A DNA stretch of 64,000 bases from Bolinopsis microptera (taxonomy: Eukaryota > Ctenophora > Tentaculata > Lobata > Bolinopsidae), in assembly GCF_026151205.1 (NCBI RefSeq), contig NC_087079.1, positions 8,298,635 to 8,362,634 of the forward strand. Reading direction: 5' to 3'. Positions within the stretch are counted from its first letter, which is position 1. Every line of letters starts with the position of its first letter. Below are positions 48,401 through 59,007 of this stretch, piece by piece. The notes beneath the pieces are model-generated. The model was not told where the DNA came from. It worked only from the letters and a program-made list of their open reading frames with translations, and did no database searches. The position numbers and the translations under genes are program-made.

Positions 48401-50072
48401 CGAATTTTTAAAAGGTGCCGAACTGGACGAACTTTTCGCATTTCTTCGACGAACTTAACAACTATGGTTCTTTTACCGCAATAGGGAAGGGGGGGGGGGG
48501 GGGGGGGGGGGGGGGGCTAGGTGTTTTACCAGTACGACGTGGATACTGGTTAGATTAGAAGTAAATACCTATAATTGAAGCTATTTAATAATAATCGTCA
48601 TGGGTTTTTATAAGGCCAATTTGACGAATTTAGGCGAGTTTTTACGAATTGATTTTGAACTAATGAAACGATTTCGAACTGGTACGAATGCTCAGAAATA
48701 ATGACAACCTGGGTGAACTATTTCTCAGCACTAAACTTTCAAGATTTGCTTTCGAGAATTGCATTTCTCCTGAACTGACCAGATATCTTATAATTCTGTT
48801 CTAAGACAGCTTGATAGTTGGCAGCAATATTACATTTATAAAATATATAATATTAGTTTCTGGTGCTTATTTTAATATTAAATATCTATATTATTTGCGT
48901 GCGCAAATATTATTTCTCCCTCAAAATCCGAAATTAGTTTATCGCCCAATACAAGCTGTCTTGACCGAGTCGTAAGTAGTAAAGTAGTAAAGATACTAAT
49001 AAATTCCGAATTATTTAATCTTTGCCTCGCGTGCGAACAGCAATATCATAAATACTTTGAGCATAACTCACTATTAGTATTACTATTAACTTCATGACTA
49101 AAGTGCTGAAGATTGAGGGTATATTATGAGGGTGAAGCGTGTTATATTACGAGCAACTTTCGGTTAGATGTCGTGTTCTTACAGCTCGGAGATTCAGCAC
49201 ATAATCATAAAAATGAAGACACATTTCTGTTTGTTGGCTTTTACCCTCCCAATTCTTAGGACTAATTACTAATTAGTGTCTGGAGTTTAACTAATTTCCC
49301 AAATTAATAAGCAATTTCGTAGATGTTATTGCAGTGATCAAAGTTAACTGTAACGCTAATACTGCATGTCTTCAGGAACTTATGATGCCATCAGTTTGGC
49401 GAATACATCTGCAGCCGACAGGATAACTTACAAACAACGTATTCATTCCATGGTATGAATCAAGTTCAAGTTTTGGAGTTCAAGTCGGACTTTTGATTTT
49501 TCAACCTTTAATATTTTTGATTAGGTGGGTTTTTTCATAACCTAATCTGGAACCATTTTCGAACCAAGGTGCTAACCTATTTTTCGGAATCGAAAGGGTC
49601 TTTTCCTTATCCTAGTCTTGCCAACGGTTACCGTCACTCCAAATTTACCATACATTCTCAGACTTATCATAAAATGAGGTTAAAATCAAGTCAATAATTA
49701 ATAATTAATAATTAATAATTAATAATTAATAATTAATAATTAATAATTAATAATTAATAATTAATAATTAATAATTAATAATTAATAATTAATAATTAAT
49801 AATTAATAATTAATAATTAATAATTAATAATTAATAATTAATAATTAATAATTAATAATTAATAATTAATAATTCCTCTTCTCCAGGTGACTCCAGAGAC
49901 GGGCATGTTCGTGTTAGCCTCAGTAAACTGGACAGTGGAGGAGTTGTCAGAGTTCTACTCGGACTATTTTACTCTGGACCATGTCCTCCCTTGTAAGAAG
50001 TTTACCTTCGGTGGTATAACCGGTCAGGATGTTAGCATAGTTATCTTTAAACCTAAACAAACTGAATTATGA
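42407..50072 (+). CDS. EEF1AKMT2: EEF1A lysine methyltransferase 2 (METTL10 family), six exons, 214 aa
   Basis: S-adenosylmethionine-dependent class I methyltransferase that modifies a lysine of elongation factor eEF1A in human and fungal homologs. Exons: 42407-42503, 46430-46519, 47146-47205, 47634-47768, 49376-49452, 49887-50072, all in phase. The N-terminus LGKKDYWDNIYVTELDNYK and EIWFGE match the family. Motif I reads ADVGTGNGHLL, the acidic motif II is GIDYSASSIKLA, motif IV is CVDKGTYDAISL, and the C-terminal half has LASVNWTVEEL and FTFGG. Length is slightly shorter than human (about 290 aa, with a longer N-terminus). Introns are large (up to 3.9 kb) and hold MITEs, poly-C runs and satellites. 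Homology is clear; substrate is from the family. Confidence 0.92.
43019..44921. mobile_element. Non-autonomous TIR element with C-runs and internal CCTCACAAAATGACA repeats (1.9 kb)
   Basis: Ends are GGGTCGTTCACAT at 43019-43031 and its exact inverse at 44909-44921. Long C-runs with TACGTAATCA motifs follow on the left (43043-43160), with a matching set inverted or displaced on the right (44840-44858). Inside, a 17-bp unit GCCTCACAAAATGACAG (or GCCTTAC...) recurs at about 43268, 43285, 43618, 43639, 43784, 43808 and 44163. It then appears in reverse complement (TGTCATTTTGTAAGGC) at about 44342, 44508 and 44693. No transposase is encoded. It lies in intron 1 of EEF1AKMT2. TTAA follows the right end one base away; the left flank has only TTA further out, so the target is unclear. 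Confidence 0.75.
44922..46429. other. Rest of EEF1AKMT2 intron 1, no gene seen
   Basis: AT-rich intronic sequence. A GGAGTTCCCTTCAAAG string appears twice (about 45878 and 46178) within loosely similar surroundings. No exon was recognised. Confidence 0.45.
47351..47637 (+). repeat. Tandem duplication containing splice-acceptor copies and TGACGTCA/CACGTG motifs
   Basis: A unit of roughly 110-130 bp contains TTAATTAATTAAAG, CTCCTTCTCCAG|GTATT and a set of TGACGTCATGTCACGTGTTA repeats. The acceptor-like part occurs three times with AG at 47389, 47520 and 47633; only the last is followed by the coding ATTGATTACTCGGC. Confidence 0.85.
48020..48466. mobile_element. Short TIR element, possibly hAT-like MITE (about 447 bp)
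   Basis: CATAGTTGTTA at 48020 is inverted at 48456-48466 (TAACAACTATG). Both ends carry copies of a GGTGCCGAACTGGACGAA motif. A GGTTCTTT string lies beside each end (left about 48009, right about 48465), which could be an 8-bp target duplication of the hAT type, although the left copy is separated from the TIR by three bases. It lies in an EEF1AKMT2 intron. Confidence 0.5.
48487..48516 (+). repeat. Poly-G run
   Basis: About 30 G in the same EEF1AKMT2 intron, some 20 bp beyond the TIR element. No inverted C-run partner was found. Confidence 0.85.
49692..49872 (+). repeat. (AATAATT)n microsatellite before a splice acceptor
   Basis: About 25 copies of a 7-bp unit end 14 bp before the acceptor AG at 49885-49886 of the last EEF1AKMT2 exon. 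Confidence 0.95.
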
Positions 50073-50985
50073 GAGAGGTTTTAGAGGTAGTCTAGACATT
50101 TTAGGGGGTCATATTTATTGAAATATTATCTTTATCTGTATTATTTTATCACGGATAACTTTACTTGACTAAAAACGTCGATAACGCTGATGTAAAAGTG
50201 GAGTGCTGAGAGGAAATGGTAAGCTTATTGATCGTCCGTAATAAAAACCATACTTAAAATATGCAATCAGTTCAACAATTCAACAAACAAAAAATTGCAG
50301 CTGAAAAATAAAAGGTTAACTGTGTTGCTCTATTCACCAAACCTAAGATTAAAAGATTTTAGGTATAATTAAACTCTATTTATACTTTTATAGTGTCTCT
50401 TTAAACAGTTAAAGTTGGTTAGATAGCACTTAAACTGTGTTAAAAAATAGATATTGTCGACCATCTTGATAGTTGCGACAGCTTTCCTCAATAAAACTCG
50501 TCCACTTAGTTTCATCAAACCAAGTTGGCCGGCCTATTTTTGGACTACAACAACGATGAAATCTTAGGTTGCTGTTGGTGAACCTACTTAATAAGTATTA
50601 TAAAAAAAGGAGTGTCCAGTTTGTAAATTGTCGGAGTAGTGTGTGTGGTTATTTAGTAGGTATGCTGGGAGTTATACCATTCATTACTGTCAATATACCT
50701 CGATCCACGTGGGCGCTCAAACCTTACCACGTGGGCGTTAAATTCTCACCACGTGGGCACAACTGTGTGGTGCGTGTTACAGATTCCATTGTGCTTTGTC
50801 CAATATGTTGTGTGCATTTGTTATTACTCTCTACATGAAGCTTTACAGCCTTCACAATGGGTTGCATTTGTGTGTACTCACTACCCAGTTCTGCGATGTA
50901 GTACTGCAGCAGCGCCGTCAAAAGTTTGCCTTTTATATTTTGATCTTTTAGTGTTATTCTGTCGCATTTTCGAGCTTTTAGCAGC

Positions 50986-51275
50986 CAGCTTTTAGAGACC
51001 AGCTTTTAGAGACCAGCTTTTAGAGACCAGCTTTTAGAGACCAGCTTTTAGAGACCAGCTTTTAGAGACCAGCTTTTAGAGACCAGCTTTTAGAGACCAG
51101 CTTTTAGAGACCAGCTTTTAGAGACCAGATTTTAGAGACCAGCTTTTAGATACCAGCTTTTAGTGACCAGCTTTTAGAGACCAGCAATTAGATACCAGCT
51201 TTTAGAGACCAGCTTTTAGTGACCAGCTTTTAGAGACCAGCTTTTAGTGACCAGCTTTTAGAGACCAGCTTTTAG
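50986..51275 (+). repeat. 15-bp minisatellite (AGAGACCAGCTTTT)
   Basis: About 19 copies of a 15-bp unit containing GACCAGCTTTTAGA, with GTGACC and GATACC variants. Confidence 0.95.
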
Positions 51276-51561
51276 CGGCCGTACTATGGTAGTGGGCACT
51301 ATTCCTGAATCCTGATGTTAGACTTAGGTTGTGTTTTTAACAGATTTGTATGTCCTCCAGCGAATTATTTGATGTTAGTTTTGAAAGTTTTATATTTGAT
51401 TTAAATTATTGGTTGACAACAAACTCATTGTCTGTATTGAATAACCAAAATTGAAACAGAAAACGATAATTCAAAATTGCAATTTGCAAACCTTAAAATT
51501 CTACAAATCCCACACATGCCACAGTATGTCCCACCCTAAAATTACCTAACCTATATTTACT

Positions 51562-51896
51562 TTGTAATAACCACATACCCACATTGTAATAACCACATAT
51601 AATACCCACATTGTAATAACCACATACCCACATTGTAATAACCACATACCCACATTGTAATAACCACATACCCACATTGTAATAACCACATACCCACATT
51701 GTAATAACCACATACCCACATTGTAATAACCACATACCCACATTGTAATAACCACATACCCACATTGTAATAACCACATACCCACATTGTAATAACCACA
51801 TACCCACATTGTAATAACCACATACCCACATTGTAATAACCACATACCCACATTGTAATAACCACATACCCACATTGTAATAACCACATACCCACA
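51562..51896 (+). repeat. 22-bp minisatellite (CCACATACCCACATTGTAATAA)
   Basis: About 15 copies at 22-bp spacing, with one interruption near 51600. The long minus-strand open frames over it are repeat artefacts (22 is not a multiple of 3 and all three frames stay open). Confidence 0.95.
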
Positions 51897-52003
51897 CTCT
51901 AGCAACTATGTGCACCCTGCTCCACCTGGCCCACTCCTGATGTCCCACAACAACTAGCTCCAGTCACGTGGTATTGTCACGTGTTACCCAACTAGCTCCC
52001 CAC

Positions 52004-53248
52004 ATGTACAACGAGACGGACAGTTTGAGGGATGACCTGGGTGTCAGGGACAGTATCAGCAGTAATATCAGCGCTCCACTCTTCGGGGAGGCTAATCCTC
52101 AGGTGAGACTGGTAATTATTGCCCCCGCCCCCCTCCCTCCCCCCCCCCCCCCCCCCCCCCCCCTTATTATTTTATTCTTCCGTGGACTGTGCAAATTGCG
52201 ATCCGGCATCTTTTCTGATTTCATGAAAATACCCATAAAAACAGAAAATAAGGGGTTAGTTAAATTACTATGTGATTCCATAATCACTAAATTTAAATGA
52301 TGCTTCTGAATGGTAACCGTCTATTTGAATAGATCATTAGATCGGTTAGAATTTGGCAGCAGGGTTTTGTCTCCTGTAATTGATCAAATATTAAATCAGC
52401 CTAAATTAATCAATATATCTGTCTGCAGACAAGGTACCTGCAATGGGCGCTAGCTATCTTCACCATCGTTCTTGCAGGTTAGAATTTGACACAATAAGTC
52501 GTTTCTTGTGCAAGCAGTATTTAGCTTTGTTATTTCTTGTGATACATTTTAACTTTTAAGGGTAGTCTGAAGCAAATGCTATTGGAATTTTATGTAGAGG
52601 AAGAAGTTGCGCACCCTTTTAAACCTTTGAAGGTGTCATCTCCGAAACTGCTGTAAATCTAAATTAATCGAGAAAATATTGTAGAACTATTACAAATTAA
52701 CGATTTTTATTGGCTCAAGATTTCTTTGGAAGATGTCTCTCAATAATCTGTCTGATAATTTGACATCTGTTTGATAATTTGACATTCTGTTAAAGCTATG
52801 GTTAGAACTGGTAGTAAGTAACATTTTGAGACGCTGATCTCTCTCTCTCTCTCTCTCTCTCTCTCCAGGTACAACGTTGATAGTAGCCTGTACAGTGGGT
52901 ACTGAACACAATATAGGTTTACATGTATTTATGAGCCTGACTCTCATCGGACTCACTATTACCACTTTTATTTTGGTTAGTACTTGTGATCCGGAAATAG
53001 AATTTTTACTGGTTTGGGGAACATAATTTGGGAACTTTGTAACGAAAATTTAAGATTCATATCATATCAATGGATTTTAAACTTGCTTGAAGCAGAAACT
53101 TTCAGCTCCAAACCTTCCCCAGGCTTTATGGTATGAAGAAGGAGACCTTCACCCCAAGTTCCTCTACATTCTCTACAGTCAGACCATCCTCCTTCTCATG
53201 TTCAGCATTCTGCTCTTCATCTACTTTGGTATGGAGAAAAAACGATGA
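52004..53248 (+). CDS. TMEM243: TMEM243 (MMTRAG) family membrane protein, four exons, 126 aa
   Basis: Exons 52004-52102, 52429-52477, 52869-52975 and 53123-53248 join to 126 codons. Family signatures are visible: APLFGE near residue 25 (PLFGE in the human protein), then four hydrophobic segments separated by the conserved loop WYEEGDLHPKF (human YRQGDLEPKF). The C-terminus ends EKKR. Length is close to the human protein (118 aa). The function of the family is not established; it is an integral membrane protein. A poly-C run (52138-52163) lies in intron 1, and a (TC)n tract directly precedes the acceptor of exon 3. Confidence 0.87.
52138..52163 (+). repeat. Poly-C run in TMEM243 intron 1
   Basis: C-rich tract beginning near 52120 and pure C from about 52138. 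No G-run partner was seen. Confidence 0.85.
52838..52866 (+). repeat. (TC)n tract forming a polypyrimidine tract
   Basis: A (TC)n run directly abutting the acceptor AG at 52867-52868 of TMEM243 exon 3. Confidence 0.95.
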
Positions 53249-53941
53249 CTCATTGTTGATCACAGTGTTTTGATCTCAATAAATTGTTAGATGTGAGAAA
53301 TAAATATTTTAGGTATCAGGCTTTGGTGGCCTTTCTATTTAAGCGCTGGCGCTTTTATTATTTCGTGTGGTGACTTCTTTAAAAAAATTATTTTCTTGTT
53401 ATAATTGGTTTGATTGTTCGTTTAACGTTTTACATAATAAGATCTGCCTTACCTGTTTTATCAGCTTGACTTATAATTTGTATATTAATACATTAAAGTT
53501 TTAAATCAGTTTATTTTGGTATGTGTGAGGTATACTAATTTATTTTTATATTCGATGATCTTTCACTTAAAAATCTATTACCTTACGTCATGAAAAGTCA
53601 TTGTTTCACTTTATTTGGGACAAATTTGAAAATTACCCACTGAAATGTAGTAATAAATTTTGAACCATTTTTAACAAGACGAGTAGTGAATTTATAACGG
53701 AGCATTCAATCCCAAAAACAGACATTCAAAATGTATTTCAGTCCTTATTATTGGAATTGAAAATTCGGCTCATATGGCAATAAAAACCGATAAATTAATT
53801 ATCTCAGTAAAGTTCTATCAATGAATTATCCAAATCGTAAGATACTCTCAAGTCAATACACTATACTAAGTGCATAAAAGAAATGCAGCTTGAACAGTTT
53901 GTGGTTCCGAATGCTACTCAACAATTTACAATTTTCAAGAA
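53249..53941. other. Intergenic, TMEM243 to DNAJC9
   Basis: AT-rich spacer, presumably the TMEM243 3' UTR and DNAJC9 promoter. Nothing specific was recognised. Confidence 0.5.
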
Positions 53942-55085
53942 ATGGACGAGGAAGATATCATCGCTACGTTTGGCACAGCGGATCTCTACGAAATCCTGGG
54001 GGTCGAGAAAACTTGCTCTACAAATATCCTCAAAAAAGCATATCATAAAAAATCGTTAGAGGTATATTACCAAAACTGAAAACATTAACCAGACATGTAC
54101 ATTTCAGATTTATTCTAACATTTTACTTCGAAATTTGAATTTTTGAGATTCGGGTTAAATAATTAAATAGTATATTAAAGTTAAATTAACCAATTAATCA
54201 ATCAGCTGCACCCAGACAGACAGCAGGAGGACAAGGAGAACTTCACAGTAAAGTTCCAGTTCCTCCATCAGATTTACACTCTCTTATCGGACTCTGACAG
54301 GAGGAAGGAGTATGATGATCATGGTACCCTCAGTCAGGACGATAAGCTTCCTGTTAGTTTTATTTGGATTATTTTTTCATGATTTGAAAATTTCTTATTT
54401 ATACAGGAACATAACAAAGTAAAAATATGAAGCTTTCACCATTAAACTTCCAGTTGATGATAAAGCTTTTCAATAGTTTAGATTTCTCTGTGATCTCCAG
54501 TCTATTTTACTGCTATATAATCTCTCCTTTTAACATTATTTCTCGAGATGAGACATCTTCGATCTTACAAAATGCTAAAAAAAGTGATTGATATACCAAT
54601 TTATAATTGTTAATTGGGAGTGGGGAAGAGTCTAATTGATTGGATAATGACAGTGTGTCTCCCTAGGATCGCTCTTCGGACCAGTGGTCACAATACTGGA
54701 GAGAACTGTATCGGAAAGTCACTGTCGAGGAAATCGTGGAATTTGAGAAGACCTACAAGGGCAGTGAGGAGGAAAGGAACGATGTTAAGAAATATTACGT
54801 CAAGTCAAAAGGTTTACAAATATTTGGGATTTTAAAGTTTACGATCAATGGAATATTTTTAGTATCGTTGTTTGTTCATTTTTCTGATAGGTATCAGGTT
54901 AAATAAATAATAAATAACCTAACGGTAGAAATTAAATAGTATTAATCCATACAATTCCAGGTGATTTGGATATAATCATGTCGAGCATAATGGTGGTCCG
55001 CTATGATGAGGAGAACAGAATTAGAGATATTATCAATGAACTTATTTCAACGAAAGAAGTCAAGAAGTTCAAAGCTTTCACCGAG
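53942..55085 (+). CDS. DNAJC9: DNAJC9 (J-domain histone chaperone), first four exons; 3' end not found
   Basis: Exons 53942-54061, 54206-54352, 54667-54811 and 54961-55085 join to 179 codons. The J domain runs from FGTADLYEILGV to YDDHGTLSQDD, with the HPD tripeptide in LHPDRQ. Downstream come DNAJC9-specific blocks: QYWRELYRKVTVEEI, FEKTYKGSEEERNDVKK and DLDIIMSSIMVVRYDEE ... RIRDIINEL. The human protein recruits HSP70 to histones H3-H4 and binds these histones itself; the histone-binding region partly overlaps the missing tail. The last visible exon ends in KAFTE with a GT donor. Human DNAJC9 continues for about 75 more residues, so one or two exons must lie beyond the mobile DNA (probably outside the window), or the gene is truncated here. 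Confidence 0.93.
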
Positions 55086-55447
55086 GTTTGATAAAATGTG
55101 ATAATTTGAATATGTTCTTGAGGCTCGCTCCACAAAATTATTTTAATTGGCTGGTATGATTTTGGTAATATTAAAGTATTAATAAATAATAACTCCTGTA
55201 ACTTGGATGTTAAGTTACTGTGTAACACTAACACCATAGGAGGGCTCTCGTTATGCGAGTTGAATTCCAAAGGGGTACCATTGGTTTTGGCAGGTTGCAT
55301 ATTTGAAAAATAAATAAATTAAAGTTACTGTGCAACGTCCTTAGCTGTTGGTGACCGTAAATAAAATCATTTTTACATCTGAATATGTGATACGTGCGCA
55401 TGATACAATATAGTGTGTAATATATAGTGCACCACTGTTGATTTGAT
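55052..55447 (+). repeat. Copy 1 of a segment duplicated at 56092 (includes the DNAJC9 exon 4 tail and donor)
   Basis: Starting at GAAAGAAGTCAAGAAGTTC inside exon 4, this segment recurs about 1040 bp downstream (56092-56353, then continuing at 57229-57375 after an insertion) with scattered substitutions and small indels. It contains an uninterrupted TTAA at 55319-55322. Confidence 0.9.
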
Positions 55448-56091
55448 TTGAAACTTTTACAAAATGCTATAAATGCTATAATTCATTATGATCGCCTAAC
55501 ATGTTTTTTCCCCGTCACATGTTTTTCCCCGTCACATGGCATGGAGTACGTTTAGACACTTGATATCATTTAAGAATGTGTAGTATGTAGTACTAGTAAT
55601 AGTATGTGACTGGAAATTCCAGAACTTATTGTGTTAAGATTTGCTTGCTGGCTTGTTGTCCACTCTCGTGGAACTAGCTCCATGAGGCTGGGTAACACAC
55701 CAATAATTTATAGCGTAATATATATAATATATACGATGTACAGTGTACACACTAACCTGATCAGCTGATTGATAATCATGAAGTGAATGTAATTTTAAAT
55801 AATGAATCTGTCTACTACATTCCACAATGATCAAGAATCCGTCATGATTTTGTTTCGCCAAAGTCTTTATTTGGCGACAAAAATGGAAGCCGTTGGTAAA
55901 GTGTTGGGATTTCACTGTTCATATATCGAGAATTTTTCTTAAATATAACTTTGATGGCAAGTAAACATTGGAAACGATTTTTACCGTGCACAAAAATAAA
56001 ATTTATATTACGTTAAATTACAGTTAATGGGAAAATATCTCTCATCTATCTACCAGAAAAGACTGCGACTTTAATGAAAATAAAAATTTTT
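55448..56091. other. Spacer between duplicated segments
   Basis: AT-rich. A TTTTTCCCCGTCACATG-like string is directly repeated at about 55504-55540. No gene was recognised. Confidence 0.45.
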
Positions 56092-57375
56092 GAAAGAAGT
56101 CAAGAAGTTCAAAGCTTTCACCGAGGTTTGATAAAATGTGATAATTTAAATATGTTCTTGAGGCTCGCTCCACAAAATTATTTAATTGGCTGGTATGATT
56201 TTGGTAATATAAATAAACAAGAACTCCTGTAACTTGGATGTTAAGTTACTGTGTAACACTAACACCATAGGAGGGCTCTCGTAATGCGAGTTGAATTCCA
56301 AAGGGGTACCATTGGTTTTGGCAGGTTGCATATTTGAAAAATAAATAAATTAAGGGGGGGGGGGGGGGGGGGTTCACCCTGATTTTTTTGTGAAACTTGG
56401 TTTCGAGATAGCAGTTGACCAACAAACTAGGACCAGTGACCGAACTTTTGAGGGGGTCCCGGACCCCAACCGCCAAACGGTGCCCGCGGGGCAGCCATGC
56501 CCATATTTGGTCCAAATTAGGCCCAATTTAGCCTAACAGAATTGCCCATATCTCAGTTCGCGATATTTGCAAAACTGATTTCGCTCATAACAATAGAACT
56601 CAATAGGGTTTCAATATTTTTGCCTGAAATTTTCAGAATCAACGTAGAATCGCATTTCGACCTTAAGTTTTGGGACAGAATTTTGAGTTAGGCCTTTAAA
56701 AAAATTTGGCCTGAGATATGGGCAATTTTGTTCATTTTTTGCGATTATTTGAACACAGAATCCACAGTTAGGTAGATACTGAGCTGATAATCATAGAGAA
56801 TGTGTAGTATAGGCTTACCTTCCATATAAAGTTGGTTTCATTCAAAAATATTGATATTTGACCAATATATGGGCCAAAATCGATCAAATTTGGTGCGTAT
56901 GCCCAAATATGGTCATATGGTTTTTTGCTCATAACTCAGTCATTTTTTGACCAATCTTGATGGAAATTCATATACGAGTTCAGGGGGCCACTAGCTACAA
57001 GTAGAGCACCTAAATTCTGGATTTTGGGCATGTTCAGGGTATTTGGCTAAATTGGGCCTAATTTGGACCAAATATGGGCGTGGCTGCCCCGCGGGCACCG
57101 TTTGGCGGTTGGGGTCCGGGACCCCCTCAAAAGTTCGGTCACTGGTACTAGTTTGTTGGTCAACTGCTTTCTCGAAACCAAGTTTCACAAAAAAATCAGG
57201 GTGAACCCCCCCCCCCCCCCCCCCCCCCTTAAAGTTACTGTGCAACGTCCTTAGCTGTTGGTGACCGTAAATAAAATCATTTTTACATCTGAATATGTGA
57301 TACGTGCGCATGATACAATATAGTGTGTGATATATAGTGCACCACTGTTGATTTGATTTGAAACTTTTACAAAAT
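56092..57375 (+). repeat. Copy 2 of the duplicated segment, split by a poly-G element
   Basis: Homologous to 55052-55447, including the last 11 codons of DNAJC9 exon 4 and its splice donor at 56092-56127. It is interrupted after TTAA (56350-56353) and resumes with TTAA at 57229. Confidence 0.9.
56354..57228. mobile_element. TTAA-flanked foldback element with poly-G/poly-C termini (875 bp)
   Basis: It starts with 19 G and ends with 23 C. Inside these, TIRs of about 180 bp match with only a few differences (left TTCACCCTGATTTTTTTGTG, right its inverse ending AATCAGGGTGAA). TTAA borders both ends, and the related uninterrupted copy at 55319-55322 has a single TTAA, giving an empty-site comparison. 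The interior (56535-57045) has no transposase. TTAA duplication is the hallmark of piggyBac-type transposition, so this is probably a non-autonomous piggyBac-like MITE. Confidence 0.88.
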
Positions 57376-57688
57376 AGCAAATATGCAAATGTACAGCAAA
57401 TCGAACAAACATATAAAATGGGCCGAAATGTATAAATGCTATAAAGCGTGGGTCAGTGAAACAAGTACAGAGGACAAATTTCAAAACACGAGTTTTATGG
57501 CCGCACAAAGTCTCAATAATATCACCTCCACCTAGTAATGAAATTATGAAATTTGAAGTGTGAAACAATCAAAAAATAGAGTATATAAATTATAAAATTG
57601 TCTATCAAATACAGATAACGTCCGAAAACTCTTAAGATACACAATACTCATTCAAATAATGATCAGTGTCCGAGAGACATAAATTGCT

Positions 57689-58633
57689 TCATGGTGGCTT
57701 TTTATCACGGCTACAGACTTTCCCGTACCGGATATAGTGGTAGAGATGAGTCTGTTCAGCCCTCTTCTTCTTCAGGTCAGTAACCAGATGCTTCCTCGTT
57801 GCTCGTTCTTCGCTAGATTTACCTGGACAGATCCATACATTTTTGTGGGTCTCAACTAGCCTCAGTCTCCCTGTTTTCATCAGAATCTGATGAATTGCTG
57901 TTGATTTTGGGACAGTGATCTTGACTGGTCGGATAGCCGTACTACCTGGCCTCTTCCTGCCGACTCTAGTCGCTTCGAAGTGAGGTTTCTCCCCAATATC
58001 TTCCAAAACTGCGGTGACTAGCGCTGGAAGCTGTTCTCCCTCTTCTTCTCTCAACCCAAACACAATTAAGTTCTTGCTCCTGTCCTCCTCTGCAGCCACA
58101 CTCTTTATCACCTTCTTCAGGATGTAACTGTTGCAGACCGTACCACTTGCACTGTTCTGTTGTACAGCTGCACTGTAGCTCTGAATCCCAGACTCCACCG
58201 TTGTTTGCACTGTCTCCTTGACCGACGTCTTAAACAACTGTAGTTCTTTGTCCTTCTGCACAAGCAGCTGGCTCTGCAGCCTGATCACCTTATCCTTGTC
58301 TGCTAGCGCTTCCGTCTTCAAGAAATATATGATCTCCTCTATTTCAGCCATCTGGCATTCCTGCCGTCGAACGAGGTCTATTGCTTCCACAAGCCGGAGT
58401 GCCAGATGCTTTTTATAGACAGTTGGAGCCATAAATATTTCTCTGTCCATATCTCCACAAATATCATCGTTGTCGATTTTCAGTTCTTTTCCCAACGCAA
58501 TGAACCACTTAGTAACACTGTCCTCCAATTTTTTCTGTTCATCATAATTGAATACTTGAATTTGCTCCAGAGATTGGGTCCGATTAAGATCATCCTCCAT
58601 AGTGTACTTGTATAGGAATGTACAAGTACACAC
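57689..58633 (-). CDS. LINE ORF1-like protein, intact, without ORF2
   Basis: An uninterrupted minus-strand frame; the likely start is the internal Met in KYTMEDDL (about 58600). Order of regions: an N-terminal acidic part, a coiled coil (CQMAEIEEIIYFLKTEAL, then KVIRLQSQLLVQKDKELQL), and an RRM-like nucleic-acid-binding domain (SKNLIVFGLREEE ... EDIGEKPHFEATRVG ... RPVKITVPKS). The C-terminus is basic (TRKHLVTDLKKKRAE). This is the layout of ORF1 of non-LTR retrotransposons, a nucleic-acid chaperone that coats element RNA. No reverse transcriptase follows at either side, so it is a fragment whose ORF1 remains open. Confidence 0.75.
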   Translation of the reverse strand: MCTCTFLYKYTMEDDLNRTQSLEQIQVFNYDEQKKLEDSVTKWFIALGKELKIDNDDICGDMDREIFMAPTVYKKHLALRLVEAIDLVRRQECQMAEIEEIIYFLKTEALADKDKVIRLQSQLLVQKDKELQLFKTSVKETVQTTVESGIQSYSAAVQQNSASGTVCNSYILKKVIKSVAAEEDRSKNLIVFGLREEEGEQLPALVTAVLEDIGEKPHFEATRVGRKRPGSTAIRPVKITVPKSTAIHQILMKTGRLRLVETHKNVWICPGKSSEERATRKHLVTDLKKKRAEQTHLYHYIRYGKVCSRDKKPP

Positions 58634-59007
58634 GCAAAGGCTAACTACGCGGTAGCAGCAAACTGAACTTATCGCAGGTTACAATAGATAAGAGAGCTCG
58701 ATAATTGCAACGTAAGCTACACTGACTACACCAGTCAGTCTGAGGTGACTCGCAGTCTGTGCTGATAATGCCTTCGCTTCTCTGCGGGAAATATCTGCAA
58801 ATTATCAGCTCTCAGTGTCCAAGAGTTTTAGTGCATATAATTCCCTAAAAAATATTGTAATTGATAATATTGCCTTACACGATTGATGAGTTTAACACAA
58901 CAAATTACTTTTTTTCCCATCTAATTTTGCAATTACTATTAGATGAACATGATGACTGGGAAATTTTAAGATTTTTCAGGCAAATTGTATTAAAAAACTT
59001 CATTTGT
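58634..59007. repeat. 3' part of the 38-kb repeat family
   Basis: 58730-58856 (CCAGTCAGTCTGAGG ... GTTTTAGTGCATATAATTCC) matches the second half of the unit at 38636-38770. With 57298-57366 it forms one repeat copy split by the LINE ORF1 insertion. Confidence 0.75.

Larger units (their letters stand above)
50073..52003. other. Intergenic with two minisatellites, no gene seen
   Basis: Spacer between EEF1AKMT2 and TMEM243. The open frames in it are within or near satellites and have no motifs. Confidence 0.55.

Noticed and set aside
51493-51948. Long minus-strand open frames (up to 151 aa) rich in CGYYNVGMWLLQ
   Set aside because: Translation of the 22-bp minisatellite; all three frames are open because the unit has no stop, so it is not evidence for a gene.
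52099-52287. Minus-strand frame with a Gly run
   Set aside because: It arises from the poly-C tract in a TMEM243 intron.
56246-57254. Two frames sharing DQIWAWLPRGHRLAVGV on opposite strands
   Set aside because: They are the two inverted arms of the same foldback element, not genes.
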